Positions 9,670 to 20,932 of a DNA stretch of 64,000 nt are shown here, piece by piece. This DNA comes from Vibrio gazogenes (GTDB taxonomy: Bacteria; Pseudomonadota; Gammaproteobacteria; Enterobacterales; Vibrionaceae), in contig NZ_CP092587.1 of assembly GCF_023920225.1 (NCBI RefSeq), positions 3,189,709 through 3,253,708 of the forward strand. The letters are read 5' to 3'. Under the pieces are notes generated by a model. The model did not search any database, had not been told where the DNA came from, and saw only the letters and a program-made list of their open reading frames with translations. Each line of letters begins with the position of its first letter. Positions within the stretch are counted from its first letter, which is position 1. The translations under genes and the position numbers were made by a program.

Positions 9670-9675
9670 CAGCCA

Positions 9676-10002
9676 TCATAAATTGGCGTCTAAAAACTCT
9701 TTAAGCTGAGTCTTTGACAACGCACCAACTTTTGTTGCTGCAACACTACCATTTTTAAATAAAAGTAATGTTGGAATACCACGAATACCGAATTTCGGTG
9801 GTGTAGCCGCGTTTTGATCGATATTTAATTTACCGATCGTGATTTTACCTTCGTACTCATTCGCAATTTCATCTAAAATTGGTGCAATCATTTTGCATGG
9901 ACCACACCATTCTGCCCAGAAATCAACAAGTACAGGGACTTTAGCATCGGTTACACTACTTTCAAACGTGTCATCGGTGAGCTGCAAAATCTTATCACTC
10001 AT
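9676..10002 (-). CDS. trxA: Thioredoxin 1
   Basis: A 108-residue cytoplasmic thioredoxin that reduces protein disulfides with electrons from thioredoxin reductase. The active site WCGPC is at residues 32-36, and the cis-proline loop [11 protein letters not shown] is present. The ATG at 10002 was chosen because GGAG lies just upstream and family members begin MSDKI; a longer frame to 10038 has no such support. It diverges from rhlB, so the promoters of both lie in the 111-base gap. Placement next to rho is the classic gammaproteobacterial order. Confidence 0.96.
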   Translation of the reverse strand: MSDKILQLTDDTFESSVTDAKVPVLVDFWAEWCGPCKMIAPILDEIANEYEGKITIGKLNIDQNAATPPKFGIRGIPTLLLFKNGSVAATKVGALSKTQLKEFLDANL

Positions 10003-10113
10003 CTTTAACTCCAATGTATTTTCTTGGACCAGTTGCATAACAACCAGTAATTTGATGCTCTATTGGAATGTATTTACTTCCGTATTGCAAGCTTAAGCTG
10101 ATATTCTATAGTG

Positions 10114-11436
10114 ATGAAAAAGACGCATATCACAGAGCAAAAATTCGCCGACTTGGGATTAGACCCTCAAGTTACAGCAGGTTTGGAACAAAAAGGGTTT
10201 GCTTATTGCACCCCAATCCAAGCCTTGGCGCTGCCGGTAGTGCTCTCCGGCCATGACATTGCAGGCCAGGCCCAAACTGGGACTGGTAAAACGCTTGCGT
10301 TTCTTGCTGCAACCTTTAATCATCTGCTAACGACACCTGCTCAAGAAGAGCGGGAGCCAACTCAGCCACGAGCAATCATTATGGCACCAACTCGTGAGTT
10401 AGCGATACAAATTTTTAACGATGCAGAACCACTGGTTCAAAGTACCGGCTTAAAAGTCGCACTGGCTTATGGTGGTGAAAGTTACGATAAACAGCAGTCC
10501 AAGTTACAGCAAGGTGTTGATATTCTTATCGGAACAACCGGTCGGATTATCGATTTCTATAAACAAAAAGTCTTCAATCTGAACCATATTCAGGTGGTCG
10601 TTCTCGATGAAGCAGACCGAATGTTTGATCTCGGTTTTATCAAAGATATTCGTTTTCTGTTCCGCCGGATGCCGCCACCGAAGAATCGGCTGAACATGTT
10701 ATTCTCCGCCACCCTCTCTTATCGGGTTCAGGAATTAGCATTTGAGCACATGAACAGCCCGGAGCATGTCGTCGTCGAACCGGCGCAAAAAACCGGACAT
10801 CGAATTAAGGAAGAACTGTTTTACCCATCGAATGAACACAAAATGGCTTTGTTGCAAACCCTCATTGAAGAAGAGTGGCCGGACAGAGCAATCATATTTG
10901 CCAATACCAAACATAAGTGTGAACGAGTCTGGGGGCATCTGGCTGCCGATGGTCATCGTGTCGGACTGCTGACCGGTGATGTGCCGCAGAAAAAACGGGA
11001 ACGCATTCTGGAACAATTTACTCAGGGTCAGTTGGATATTTTAGTCGCGACCGATGTTGCTGCACGAGGACTACATATCCCTCAGGTCACTCACGTCTTT
11101 AACTACGATTTACCAGATGACAGTGAAGACTACGTACACCGGATTGGTCGGACGGGCAGAGCCGGAGAAAGTGGTCATTCGATTAGCTTCGCCTGCGAAG
11201 AATACGCTATCAATGTGCCGGGAATAGAAACGTATATCGAACATTCAATTCCGGTTTCTGATTATGATCCATCAGCCCTATTAACTGACTTACCCAGTCC
11301 GTTAAAGCTTGCTTCATCAAAAACATCAAGAAGAACCAATACTGGTGGTTCTCGATCTGGACGTCAGAATGGACGTGGTAATAATTCATCCAGAAAACGT
11401 CCGCGACCAAACAACCACCAGAATAAAAATAGCTGA
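10114..11436 (+). CDS. rhlB: ATP-dependent RNA helicase RhlB
   Basis: A DEAD-box helicase (440 aa) that unwinds structured RNA for RNase E in the degradosome. The Q motif ([13 protein letters not shown]), Walker [13 protein letters not shown] ([12 protein letters not shown]), SAT, ARGLHIP and [10 protein letters not shown] are all present. The C-terminus from about residue 395 is a basic, Arg/Ser/Asn/Gly-rich tail typical of RhlB. The ATG at 10114 is chosen over an adjacent GTG at 10111 by family comparison ([11 protein letters not shown]); a good Shine-Dalgarno is not apparent. gppA follows eight bases after the stop, so the two form an operon. Confidence 0.96.
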   Translation: MKKTHITEQKFADLGLDPQVTAGLEQKGFAYCTPIQALALPVVLSGHDIAGQAQTGTGKTLAFLAATFNHLLTTPAQEEREPTQPRAIIMAPTRELAIQIFNDAEPLVQSTGLKVALAYGGESYDKQQSKLQQGVDILIGTTGRIIDFYKQKVFNLNHIQVVVLDEADRMFDLGFIKDIRFLFRRMPPPKNRLNMLFSATLSYRVQELAFEHMNSPEHVVVEPAQKTGHRIKEELFYPSNEHKMALLQTLIEEEWPDRAIIFANTKHKCERVWGHLAADGHRVGLLTGDVPQKKRERILEQFTQGQLDILVATDVAARGLHIPQVTHVFNYDLPDDSEDYVHRIGRTGRAGESGHSISFACEEYAINVPGIETYIEHSIPVSDYDPSALLTDLPSPLKLASSKTSRRTNTGGSRSGRQNGRGNNSSRKRPRPNNHQNKNS

Positions 11437-11444
11437 GTGAATCT

Positions 11445-12941
11445 ATGAGCCAAGCCGTATCTTCACCCCTCTATGCTGCCATCGACCTGGGTTCAAACAG
11501 CTTTCATATGCTGATTGTTCGTCATGTTGAAGGCAGTATACAGACGATGGCCAAAATTAAACGTAAAGTGAGACTTGCAGCCGGACTGGATGAGAACAAT
11601 GCACTCAGTCAGGAGGCGATGCAGCGGGGTTGGGATTGTCTGAGTCTGTTTGCAGAACGATTACAGGATATTCCCAAGGAAAATATCCGCATCGTCGGAA
11701 CCGCAACCCTTCGAACGGCCATCAATGTCGATGTATTTTTGCGTCAGGCCAATCAGATACTCGGACATCCCATCGAAACCATTCCAGGTGAAGAAGAAGC
11801 GGCGACCATTTATAAAGGGGTTGCCCATACCTCCGGTGGCAGCGGACGTCGGTTCGTCGTTGACATCGGTGGCGCAAGTACCGAACTGATTATTGGTGAA
11901 GGTTTCGAGGCCAAAGCCTTAACCAGTTTAAAAATGGGCTGTGTCACTTGGCTCGAAAAACACTTCAGAGATCGTCAGCTCTCTCAAGAAAACTTCGAAC
12001 ATGCGATCGAAGACGCGAAAAAGATGCTAACGCCGATTCTGCAACAATATCGCACAATCGGCTGGGACATCTGTGTCGGTGCCAGCGGTACAGTTCAAGC
12101 GTTACAGGAAATCATGCTGGCTCAGGGGATGGACGAAGTCATTACGCTGAGCAAGCTGAAACGCCTTCAAAATCAGGCAATGCGAGCCGATCATCTCGAA
12201 GAGCTCGAAATCGAAGGACTAACGTTGGAAAGAGCGCTGGTTTTCCCAAGCGGTCTGTCGATCCTGATTGCCATATTTGAGGAATTCCAGATCGAAGCCA
12301 TGACACTGGCAGGCGGAGCTCTTCGGGAAGGTCTGGTTTATGAAATGATTGAAGGATTACGTCAGGATAACATCCGAGAGCGAACCATCCACAGTATCCA
12401 GAGTCGCTATCAAATCGATACGGTATACGCGGGTCAGGTCTCAGACCTCGCTAGTAAACTGTTTAACCAGTGCGGTGGCACAGCATGGATCGTCGAACCA
12501 CAGGCAGAAATGCTGCTCAGAGCAGCCGCACAGTTACACGAAATCGGTTTAGCTGTGGATTATAAAAAAGGCGGGGAGCACAGTGCTTATTTGATCCAGC
12601 ATTCGGAATTGCCCGGTTTTACCCGCGCACAGCGTTATTGTCTTGGTGAATTGGTCCGTCGCTATCGCGATAATATCACTTCCATGCCAGAACAATACGC
12701 CCTTTCAGGCGCCAGTAGTAAACGCTTACTCAGGCTCTTACGTCTTGCGGTATTACTAAGCCACCGGCGCAATTCAGCACTCGAACCTCATGTGAAACTG
12801 GATTGCTCGGAAGACACGCTCCAATTATCGCTGAATGCCCAGTGGCTCGATGCGAACCCATTAACCAAAGCTGAACTGGAAATTGAAGCCAACCGACAAA
12901 CCGATATGGGATGGCCATTGGAAGTCATTGCCCAACCCTAA
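11445..12941 (+). CDS. gppA: Guanosine pentaphosphate phosphohydrolase GppA
   Basis: Ppx/GppA phosphatase (498 aa) that converts pppGpp to ppGpp in the stringent response. The family ATPase-like fold shows the N-terminal phosphate loop [13 protein letters not shown], the second loop [14 protein letters not shown], and the GASGTVQAL and [11 protein letters not shown] segments. The C-terminal part from about residue 310 is the helical HD-like domain ([24 protein letters not shown]). It is co-transcribed with rhlB. Paralogous Ppx exopolyphosphatases are similar, but the rhlB linkage and length favour GppA. Confidence 0.92.
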   Translation: MSQAVSSPLYAAIDLGSNSFHMLIVRHVEGSIQTMAKIKRKVRLAAGLDENNALSQEAMQRGWDCLSLFAERLQDIPKENIRIVGTATLRTAINVDVFLRQANQILGHPIETIPGEEEAATIYKGVAHTSGGSGRRFVVDIGGASTELIIGEGFEAKALTSLKMGCVTWLEKHFRDRQLSQENFEHAIEDAKKMLTPILQQYRTIGWDICVGASGTVQALQEIMLAQGMDEVITLSKLKRLQNQAMRADHLEELEIEGLTLERALVFPSGLSILIAIFEEFQIEAMTLAGGALREGLVYEMIEGLRQDNIRERTIHSIQSRYQIDTVYAGQVSDLASKLFNQCGGTAWIVEPQAEMLLRAAAQLHEIGLAVDYKKGGEHSAYLIQHSELPGFTRAQRYCLGELVRRYRDNITSMPEQYALSGASSKRLLRLLRLAVLLSHRRNSALEPHVKLDCSEDTLQLSLNAQWLDANPLTKAELEIEANRQTDMGWPLEVIAQP

Positions 12942-12972
12942 CCCATCAGTTGGTTAGAGCGCTCGCTGAATG

Positions 12973-12993
12973 ACCCGACCAAATCGGTCGGGT
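12973..12993 (+). terminator. Putative gppA terminator
   Basis: Arms ACCCGACC (12973-12980) and GGTCGGGT (12986-12993) around a five-base loop, 31 bases after the gppA stop. The T-tract is weak. Confidence 0.6.
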
Positions 12994-13057
12994 TACTTCT
13001 GCGCCACACTCATCGACACAAAATCTGACATGCAACATCAACCGTCCGTCTGCGTCC

Positions 13058-16000
13058 TCAATCCTCGTTTGTCGTATCGTAACCTTGACGAGCACGGGTT
13101 TGCTGTCGCACACGATTGAGTACCGCTCGTAATTTCAAAGGCTTGACCGGTTTCGGTAAAAAACTAAATCCGTTTGATTGAATCGCATCCATCATCTCTT
13201 GCGTCCGATCGGCACTGATAATAATCCCTTCAAACTGATTTCCCAGACGTAAACGGCACTGTTGCAAAACTTCCAGTCCTGTCCGCCCCAGCTCTAACCG
13301 ATAATCGGACAAAATGACATCCGGTATCCACCCACCATCCAGTGCTCTCAAGCTCTCGACCAGATTAGTTGAGGTGCGAATATCACACCCCCAACGCGAT
13401 AACAGATCAGACATCCCAATCAAAATATCGACTTCATTATCCACACATAGCACTTTAATTTGCGACAAATCCGTCACGTCATTCACGGCTGGAGCAACTT
13501 TATCGGCAACGTCCCGGGGATGAGAACGTTGTAGTGATAACGAAAACACACTGCCATGACCGGGCCAGGAACGCATTGAGATTTCATGCTCCAACACATA
13601 GGCAATCCCTTTTGATATGGCCAACCCAAGCCCAAGCCCCTGCTCAGAACGAACTTGCCCGCCACGATTAAACTCTTCAAAAATTTCATGCTGCTTATCT
13701 GGCTCAATCCCGATCCCGTTGTCCCAGACTTCAATCCGGATTTGCGCGCCAACATGACGAATACCAAGCACGACTTTCCCATGAGGGGCATAGCGAAACG
13801 CATTGGTCAGGAAATTCTGAACAATCCGTCGGAGTAACTTCGGATCTGACTTGACCACCACCGACGAAGGCACCAGCGTAAAATCGATCCCTTGTTGTTT
13901 GGCAATTGCATGAAATTCAGCATTCAAATTCACCAACACATCATGAATGGCGAAGCTGTGGATATTGATATCCAACTTCCCGGATTCGAGTCGGGAAATA
14001 TCCAGCAAATCCCCGATCAATTCCTCTGCTGCCCCCAATGCGCTTTCTATATGTGCAGAGAGGCGTTGCACTTCCGCTTCTTGGGCGATTTCCGACAGCG
14101 ATGACGCAAATAGCCGAGCGGCATTGAGCGGCTGCATCAAATCATGGCTCACCGCTGCCAGAAAACGAGATTTTGAACGGGATTCCCGTTCCGCCCGTTG
14201 CGTCTCCTGTACCAACTGACGATTGAGTTTTTCCAACTCCTGAGTTCGTTGATGCACTCGCTCTTCCAGCGACTCATTGGCCTGTTTGAGCGCATCTTCA
14301 GCCTTACGGAACGCGGTGATATCGGTAAAACTCATGACAAACCCACCACCGGGCATCGGATTACCTTGAACTTCAATCACTCTCCCGTCCGGTCGGACGC
14401 GCGAGGAGGTGTGCCGGGTGCCCTTCTCTAAATGATCGACCCGCTTGCGAACATGTGTTTCAACATCACCCGGCCCACACAACCCCTGTCGTGCATTATG
14501 GCGAATAATATCGGCAATCGGTCGACCAACCTGAATCAACCCCGAAGGGTAAGAGAACAGCTCCAGATAACGTTGATTCCAAGCCACCAAACGCAACTGT
14601 CTATCAACCACCGTCAATCCTTGCCCGATGTGTTCGATGGCCCCCTGAAGCAGGCTCCGGCTGAAGTCATACAGTTCTGATGCTTCATCCACAATTGCAG
14701 CGACTTCTTCAAGGTGCATATTTTTACCCTGCAATGCAGAAGCAAGTACTAACTTCGCTGAAGATGCACCAAAAACACCAGCCAATACCCGCTCTGAATG
14801 ACGGATCAGTACCGCTGGGGCCTGCTGATTAGGTAAATAGCGCTTCTGCTGCTGCGCCCAGAATTGCTCGAACGCCGCCTTCATTCTGCCTCGCCCGACA
14901 AAACGGGCGACCAGCATTTCCAGTTCCGCAACAGACACCCGACTCTGGTATAGCGTCATATTTTCGTTATCAGGGAATGGCGTGCCGACGAATGTGGCTG
15001 ACTGTAAGCGCTCACTCAGGCTCGGACGAGTAATGATGGAAACATTCCAATAACAGAACGTATTGAGCACAACACTGAGGATCATCCCCCAGTCAGACCT
15101 TGATATGCCTAAACCGGCAATCGCTTCCGGAGGGCTAATCAGCCAAATGAGCGGGTTAGACTGCGCATCTCCGGCCAATAAGTGCGTCTGAACCATTAAG
15201 GTAATCAACCAAAGTGAAAACCCAACCGCCAAACCGACATAAACACCTTTTTTATTGCCGTCACGCCAGTAAATCCCGCCAATCAATGCAGGTGCAAACT
15301 GGGCAATCGCCGCGAAAGAGAGAAAACCAATCGCAGAAAGCGACGGCACCGCATCCAGTACGCGATAGAATCCCCAAGCACAAGCCAGTAACACTAAGAT
15401 CAATCCGCGGCGGATTCTGAGTAACAAGCGGGAAAAGTGACGATGCCCCTGATGAGAAAAGCGCATCCGGCGGAGTAAGAAAGGCACCACCAGATCATTG
15501 GAAACCATAATGGTTAGCGCAATCGTCGAAACAATGACCATCCCGGTCGCAGCCGACGTTCCTCCCAGAAACGCAATCATCGCTATTACATCCGCGTCAA
15601 CGGCCTTGGGGATACTAATCACGAAAGTTTCTGACAAACTGGCATCCATCATCCCCGAACCGACCCATGATATCGGCAGAACAAACAGCCCCATCAGAAT
15701 CAGGTAAACCGGAAATATCCGACGGGCAATATGGAGATCCTGTGGTTTTTCATTCTCGACAACCATGGTATGAAACTGACGAGGCAGACAAATAATGGCC
15801 AGAATGGTCAACACGAGGTGAATGAACAGTGTCGGCCAATGCGGTGCCACCATCGATTCACGCACAACATCTCCCAGATCGAATGATGTCTGATGCCAAC
15901 CGATATAGACGATGAACAGACCGACCCATAGAAAAGCCACCAGCTTAACCAAAGACTCAAAAGCAATCGCCATCATCATACCGCGGTGATGCTCAGTATT

Positions 16001-16537
16001 ATCGATATGCCGGGTGCCAAATAAAATGGTAAACACGGCGAGCGCCAACACGACAACCCAAGAAATGTGACTTTCGGTCAACTGCTCAGGGAAAGGAAAA
16101 TCTGACGTCACGACATGGATGCCCATCGTCACACCGCGAAGTTGCAAGGCGATATAAGGCAGAATACCAACGACCGCAATCAGCGTTGCAACCACAGCAA
16201 GTCCTTGAGATTTGCCATAACGTGCTGCGATAAAATCAGCAATAGATGTAATATGTTCGCGCTTCGCAATGAGCATCAGACGGGCTAATATCCGCCAGCC
16301 AAAGACAAAGACAAGTATCGGTGCGAGATAAATCGGTAAGAATGACCAAGCATGATTGGTGGCCTGTCCAACCGTGCCGTAAAACGTCCACGAAGTACAA
16401 TACACACCGATAGATAAGCTATAAATCCAAGGCCGGAAGCGTGCCAGCCAATTCAGGTTTTTGTCACCGTACCAAGCAATAAAGAACAGCAGCCCTAAAT
16501 AAAGAAACAGAACCGGAATGACAATCCATGACGGCAT
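13058..16537 (-). CDS. crbS: Transporter-like hybrid sensor histidine kinase CrbS
   Basis: A 1159-residue membrane hybrid kinase. About residues 1-500 form a multi-helix SLC5/PutP-like sodium:solute symporter domain (SFLPIYLAPI, TSWTFYGTVG). A linker and a PAS domain (LVAWNQRYLELFSYP) follow, then HisKA with the phosphoacceptor His798 in VSHDLMQPLNA, HATPase N, G1 and G2 boxes (GIGIEP, GLGLGLAISKG), and a C-terminal receiver with Asp1078 in VILSDYRL. This architecture and the nearby acs gene match V. cholerae CrbS, which with CrbR turns on acs for acetate uptake. GGAGCACTTC precedes the ATG. crbR is not in this window. In a compact acetate locus it would sit closer to acs; here a sugar operon intervenes. 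Confidence 0.85.
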   Translation of the reverse strand: MPSWIVIPVLFLYLGLLFFIAWYGDKNLNWLARFRPWIYSLSIGVYCTSWTFYGTVGQATNHAWSFLPIYLAPILVFVFGWRILARLMLIAKREHITSIADFIAARYGKSQGLAVVATLIAVVGILPYIALQLRGVTMGIHVVTSDFPFPEQLTESHISWVVVLALAVFTILFGTRHIDNTEHHRGMMMAIAFESLVKLVAFLWVGLFIVYIGWHQTSFDLGDVVRESMVAPHWPTLFIHLVLTILAIICLPRQFHTMVVENEKPQDLHIARRIFPVYLILMGLFVLPISWVGSGMMDASLSETFVISIPKAVDADVIAMIAFLGGTSAATGMVIVSTIALTIMVSNDLVVPFLLRRMRFSHQGHRHFSRLLLRIRRGLILVLLACAWGFYRVLDAVPSLSAIGFLSFAAIAQFAPALIGGIYWRDGNKKGVYVGLAVGFSLWLITLMVQTHLLAGDAQSNPLIWLISPPEAIAGLGISRSDWGMILSVVLNTFCYWNVSIITRPSLSERLQSATFVGTPFPDNENMTLYQSRVSVAELEMLVARFVGRGRMKAAFEQFWAQQQKRYLPNQQAPAVLIRHSERVLAGVFGASSAKLVLASALQGKNMHLEEVAAIVDEASELYDFSRSLLQGAIEHIGQGLTVVDRQLRLVAWNQRYLELFSYPSGLIQVGRPIADIIRHNARQGLCGPGDVETHVRKRVDHLEKGTRHTSSRVRPDGRVIEVQGNPMPGGGFVMSFTDITAFRKAEDALKQANESLEERVHQRTQELEKLNRQLVQETQRAERESRSKSRFLAAVSHDLMQPLNAARLFASSLSEIAQEAEVQRLSAHIESALGAAEELIGDLLDISRLESGKLDINIHSFAIHDVLVNLNAEFHAIAKQQGIDFTLVPSSVVVKSDPKLLRRIVQNFLTNAFRYAPHGKVVLGIRHVGAQIRIEVWDNGIGIEPDKQHEIFEEFNRGGQVRSEQGLGLGLAISKGIAYVLEHEISMRSWPGHGSVFSLSLQRSHPRDVADKVAPAVNDVTDLSQIKVLCVDNEVDILIGMSDLLSRWGCDIRTSTNLVESLRALDGGWIPDVILSDYRLELGRTGLEVLQQCRLRLGNQFEGIIISADRTQEMMDAIQSNGFSFLPKPVKPLKLRAVLNRVRQQTRARQGYDTTNED

Positions 16538-16709
16538 GAAGTGCTCCTTATCGCCAAGACAGAAAATAAGTCAGAAAAGAAGACAGAAAGTAAAGAATAG
16601 ATGGCTTCATTGTCTGACTCACTGAAATCAAAACAATTTTATATCGAAAATGATTCACATTGCAGTGCAGCGGTAAGCCAATGAGATCCCATACGCATAG
16701 ATTTGTTGC

Positions 16710-17414
16710 TCACCGGGTTCTCCGGAAATAATAGGTGGACTGATAATGGTGAATATTTTCAGTCGTAATGGAAAAGTCGAGTATGGTTCCGTCAGGCGCA
16801 TTACTGATTGAAGTGACTTGCATTGTCGGCGTGCCTTCTTCGACCTTCAGGTAAGCGGCAATCGAGGCCGGTGTTAAAATCGGCAAAAAGGTAAAATAGT
16901 TCCCCTCAATGATGAATCCTGCCTCTTTCTCAATATAATCGAATTTTGATTTTTCCAGATGAGCAACAGACAAGGTGGGATAGAGCTTAACCGGGAGATA
17001 AGACTCTTCATAATGCACCGGCCGCTCATCAAGATAACGGACACGAATAATGTAATAGACCAATTCACCATGTTGAATCTTGAGTCGCTGAGCGACGCTT
17101 ACCGGAGCCGGAGTCATCGAAAAGCTGAGTACCTGACTCGCTATCGATTTATTATTTTTCTGACTCAGTTCAGTCAGGCTGTTCAGCCCTTTATTCTCAT
17201 GAGCGATCTCTTTATCAATGACAAAATTTCCGCTACCGTGACGGCGCTCAATCAATCCATCCTCAACCAAACAATCAATTGCACGCCGGAGTGTCATCCG
17301 GGAAACCTGATATTCTTCGGCCAGCATCACTTCTCTCGGTAATGGCTGATTCAAACAAAATTCATCAGAATTAATTCGTTTCCTCAAGTCATTGGCGATT
17401 AATATATAGATCAC
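16710..17414 (-). CDS. GntR/HutC-family transcriptional regulator
   Basis: A 234-residue repressor-type protein. The N-terminal GntR winged helix-turn-helix spans roughly residues 5-70, with EVMLAEEYQVSRMTLRRAIDCLVEDGLIERRHGSG. From about residue 90 a UTRA ligand domain follows (VSVAQRLKI, VYYIIRVRYLDERPVHYEESYLP, TPTMQVTSI). A GTG at 17414, preceded by AGG seven bases upstream, fits the family N-terminus (IYILIANDLRKRI); a longer frame starts only at a TTG. It diverges from the PTS/GH4 operon across a 422-base gap and is most likely its sugar-phosphate-responsive repressor, by analogy with TreR and NagR. The inducer is inferred to be a phosphorylated alpha-glucoside. Confidence 0.85.
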   Translation of the reverse strand: MIYILIANDLRKRINSDEFCLNQPLPREVMLAEEYQVSRMTLRRAIDCLVEDGLIERRHGSGNFVIDKEIAHENKGLNSLTELSQKNNKSIASQVLSFSMTPAPVSVAQRLKIQHGELVYYIIRVRYLDERPVHYEESYLPVKLYPTLSVAHLEKSKFDYIEKEAGFIIEGNYFTFLPILTPASIAAYLKVEEGTPTMQVTSISNAPDGTILDFSITTENIHHYQSTYYFRRTR

Positions 17415-17571
17415 TTTTATACCTATTATTGTTTGGTTGTCTATTTCACAGAAACAAATAAAAATATTATATATCAATAAATTAAAATAAATTTCCTATT
17501 TTAAAAATAAGTAAAAACTAAATAGGTCTAATAAATAGAGTTTACTTATACAAAACATCCACAGACTTATA

Positions 17572-17587
17572 AGTGATAAATATCACA
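17572..17587. promoter_or_regulatory. Putative CRP-binding site
   Basis: AGTGATAAATATCACA matches the CRP consensus TGTGA-N6-TCACA at nine of ten defined positions. It lies about 250 bases before the PTS start and 160 bases before the GntR start, so it could serve either promoter. Catabolite control of a PTS operon is expected. Confidence 0.6.
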
Positions 17588-17736
17588 TTCCAATTCTCTG
17601 AACAGATAATTCTCAACTATTAATTTCTATTCTGAACTCGCCGGCAAACAAAAAACAATCTAAATCAACGTGAAAATATATTCCCGGAACATTGATGTTT
17701 CAGCGGGATGACCAACCAGTCTCCCGATGCACATCG

Positions 17737-17758
17737 CTTCACCACTCGTTCGGTGAAG
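17737..17758. repeat. Dyad in the PTS operon leader
   Basis: Arms CTTCACC (17737-17743) and GGTGAAG (17752-17758) with an eight-base spacer, about 80 bases before the PTS start. It could be a GntR-family operator or an RNA hairpin. Confidence 0.35.
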
Positions 17759-17836
17759 ACTGAAACTTCAAATTCAGAGGATATAAAGGGAACCAATACT
17801 TCACTTTACAGCGATAGCATACTGGAAGGGTAAACC

Positions 17837-19393
17837 ATGTTAAGTCAAATACAGCGATTCGGTGGAGCGATGTTTACACCGGTCCTCCTCTTCCCTTTTG
17901 CAGGGATTATTGTGGGGCTGTCCATCGTACTCAAAAATCCTGATTTTATGGGATCACTTGCCGATACCAACAGCACTTTTTTTCAATTGATGAACATACT
18001 GGAAGAAGGTGGATGGACCATCTTCCGTAACATGCCACTGATTTTTGCCATTGCCCTGCCGATAGGTCTGGCGCAAAAAGCCCATGCCCGGGCCTGCCTC
18101 GTGGTATTTCTCTCCTATCTGACCTACAACTACTTTATTGCAGCCATGGCAGCGGTTTGGGGCAGTTACTTTGGTGTTGATTTTTCTCAGGCTCCCGGAG
18201 GGGTCAGCGGCCTGACCCTGATCGGCGGCATCAAAACACTCGATACCAGTATTGTCGGTGCCATATTTATCGCCGGTCTGGTGACATATCTGCATAACCG
18301 TTTCTTTGACACTCAGTTGCCGGATTATCTCGGTATTTTTCAAGGAACCGCATTCATTGCCATTCTTGCGTTCTTTACCATGCTCCCCTGTGCGTGGGCC
18401 ACATTAATCATCTGGCCAAAAATTCAGGCAGCTATCAGTTCTCTGCAAGGACTGATGCTGGCATCCGGTACACTGGGCGTCTGGCTATATACATTTTTAG
18501 AACGTCTCCTGATCCCGACCGGATTACACCACTTTATCTACGGTCCGTTCATCTTCGGCCCGGTTGCCGTAGAAAACGGTATCATGATGAACTGGGCACA
18601 ACACATTCAGGAATTCAGCCAATCAACATTACCGTTGAAAACGCTATTCCCCGCCGGTGGTTTTGCTCTGCACGGTAATTCAAAACTGTTCGGTTCAATC
18701 GGGATTGCCCTTGCCATTTACATGACGGCCGATGCAAAGAATAAAAGCAAAATCGCCGGATTACTGATTCCTGCCACCTTAACATCCATTCTGGTCGGTA
18801 TTACCGAACCGCTTGAGTTTACTTTCCTATTCATTGCGCCGTTTCTGTTCGTCATTCATGCCATTCTGGCCGCCACCATGTCAGCCATCATGTACAGCCT
18901 CGGTGTTGTCGGCAATATGAGCGGCGGGCTGATCGAAATCGTCTCACAAAATTGGCTCCCGATGTACAACCATCATGCTTACGTCATGTTGACCCAGATA
19001 TCGGTCGGGCTCTGTTTTACCGTTATCTATTTCTTCCTGTTCAAAATGCTGATCATCCGGTTCGACCTGAAAACGCCCGGCAGAAACAGTGAAGTGAAGC
19101 TGTACAAAAAATCGGATTACAAAGCGAAAACCAGTGGCGAAACACATCCGGCCGACAGCCTTGCCAGTCGCCTTATCGAGGCACTGGGCGGGCAAACAAA
19201 TATCGAACAACTCAATAACTGTGCCACACGTCTGCGGGTGACGGTCATCGATCCGATGCGGCTTGTCGACGATCAAATCTTCAAAGATATGGGAGCACAC
19301 GGTGTCGTCCGCAACGGCAAAGCCATACAAATTATTATCGGGCTCAGCGTGCCCCAAGTCAGAGAAGAGTGTGAGGGGCTACTTCATATCTGA
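17837..19393 (+). CDS. PTS alpha-glucoside-type transporter, IICB subunit
   Basis: A 518-residue PTS permease that imports and phosphorylates a sugar. The N-terminal IIC domain (to about residue 410) has some ten membrane segments and the sugar-binding VGITEPLEFTFLF motif. A linker leads to a C-terminal IIB domain with the phosphorylated Cys462 in LNNCATRLRVTV. No IIA domain is attached, so phosphate probably comes from the general glucose IIA (Crr), as in maltose/alpha-glucoside systems such as MalX, GlvC or AglA. The next gene encodes a 6-phospho-alpha-glucosidase, which strongly supports an alpha-glucoside such as maltose, isomaltulose or another sucrose isomer as substrate. The exact sugar cannot be read from sequence. 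Confidence 0.88.
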   Translation: MLSQIQRFGGAMFTPVLLFPFAGIIVGLSIVLKNPDFMGSLADTNSTFFQLMNILEEGGWTIFRNMPLIFAIALPIGLAQKAHARACLVVFLSYLTYNYFIAAMAAVWGSYFGVDFSQAPGGVSGLTLIGGIKTLDTSIVGAIFIAGLVTYLHNRFFDTQLPDYLGIFQGTAFIAILAFFTMLPCAWATLIIWPKIQAAISSLQGLMLASGTLGVWLYTFLERLLIPTGLHHFIYGPFIFGPVAVENGIMMNWAQHIQEFSQSTLPLKTLFPAGGFALHGNSKLFGSIGIALAIYMTADAKNKSKIAGLLIPATLTSILVGITEPLEFTFLFIAPFLFVIHAILAATMSAIMYSLGVVGNMSGGLIEIVSQNWLPMYNHHAYVMLTQISVGLCFTVIYFFLFKMLIIRFDLKTPGRNSEVKLYKKSDYKAKTSGETHPADSLASRLIEALGGQTNIEQLNNCATRLRVTVIDPMRLVDDQIFKDMGAHGVVRNGKAIQIIIGLSVPQVREECEGLLHI

Positions 19394-19457
19394 AACACGC
19401 AGCTTGCAAAAATCGCCGCTTCAACAAGACATGAACAAACACATTTAAAGCCCATAA

Positions 19458-20810
<1,353 letters not shown>

Positions 20811-20879
20811 CCCCGGTGCAACGTGGTGAATGGCTTTTTAGGTTAGAAATTCTCTAGGCTAGAACTATGCCAGAACGTT

Positions 20880-20894
20880 GCCCGTCTCACGGGC
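20880..20894. terminator. Small hairpin behind the GH4 gene
   Basis: GCCCGT (20880-20885) and ACGGGC (20889-20894) with a CTC loop; the flanks GAAC and GTTC can extend it with a bulge. No T-run. It precedes a stronger terminator by a few bases. Confidence 0.4.
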
Positions 20895-20899
20895 AGTTC

Positions 20900-20930
20900 A
20901 AAGTCTCTTTACATGACGTAAAGAGACTTT
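20900..20930. terminator. Terminator between GH4 gene and MFS gene
   Basis: Perfect 13-base arms AAAGTCTCTTTAC (20900-20912) and GTAAAGAGACTTT (20918-20930) with a five-base loop, between convergent genes. It should act on both strands. Confidence 0.85.
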
Positions 20931-20932
20931 CC

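Larger units (their letters stand above)
17415..17836. promoter_or_regulatory. Divergent control region of the GntR gene and PTS operon
   Basis: A 422-base AT-rich non-coding gap. It holds a near-consensus CRP site (17572-17587) overlapping a palindrome ACTTATAAGT (17565-17574), and a leader dyad CTTCACC/GGTGAAG (17737-17758). A good Shine-Dalgarno (GGAAGGG) lies before the PTS ATG. No ORF of substance is seen. The GntR operator is presumably one of these dyads. Confidence 0.6.
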
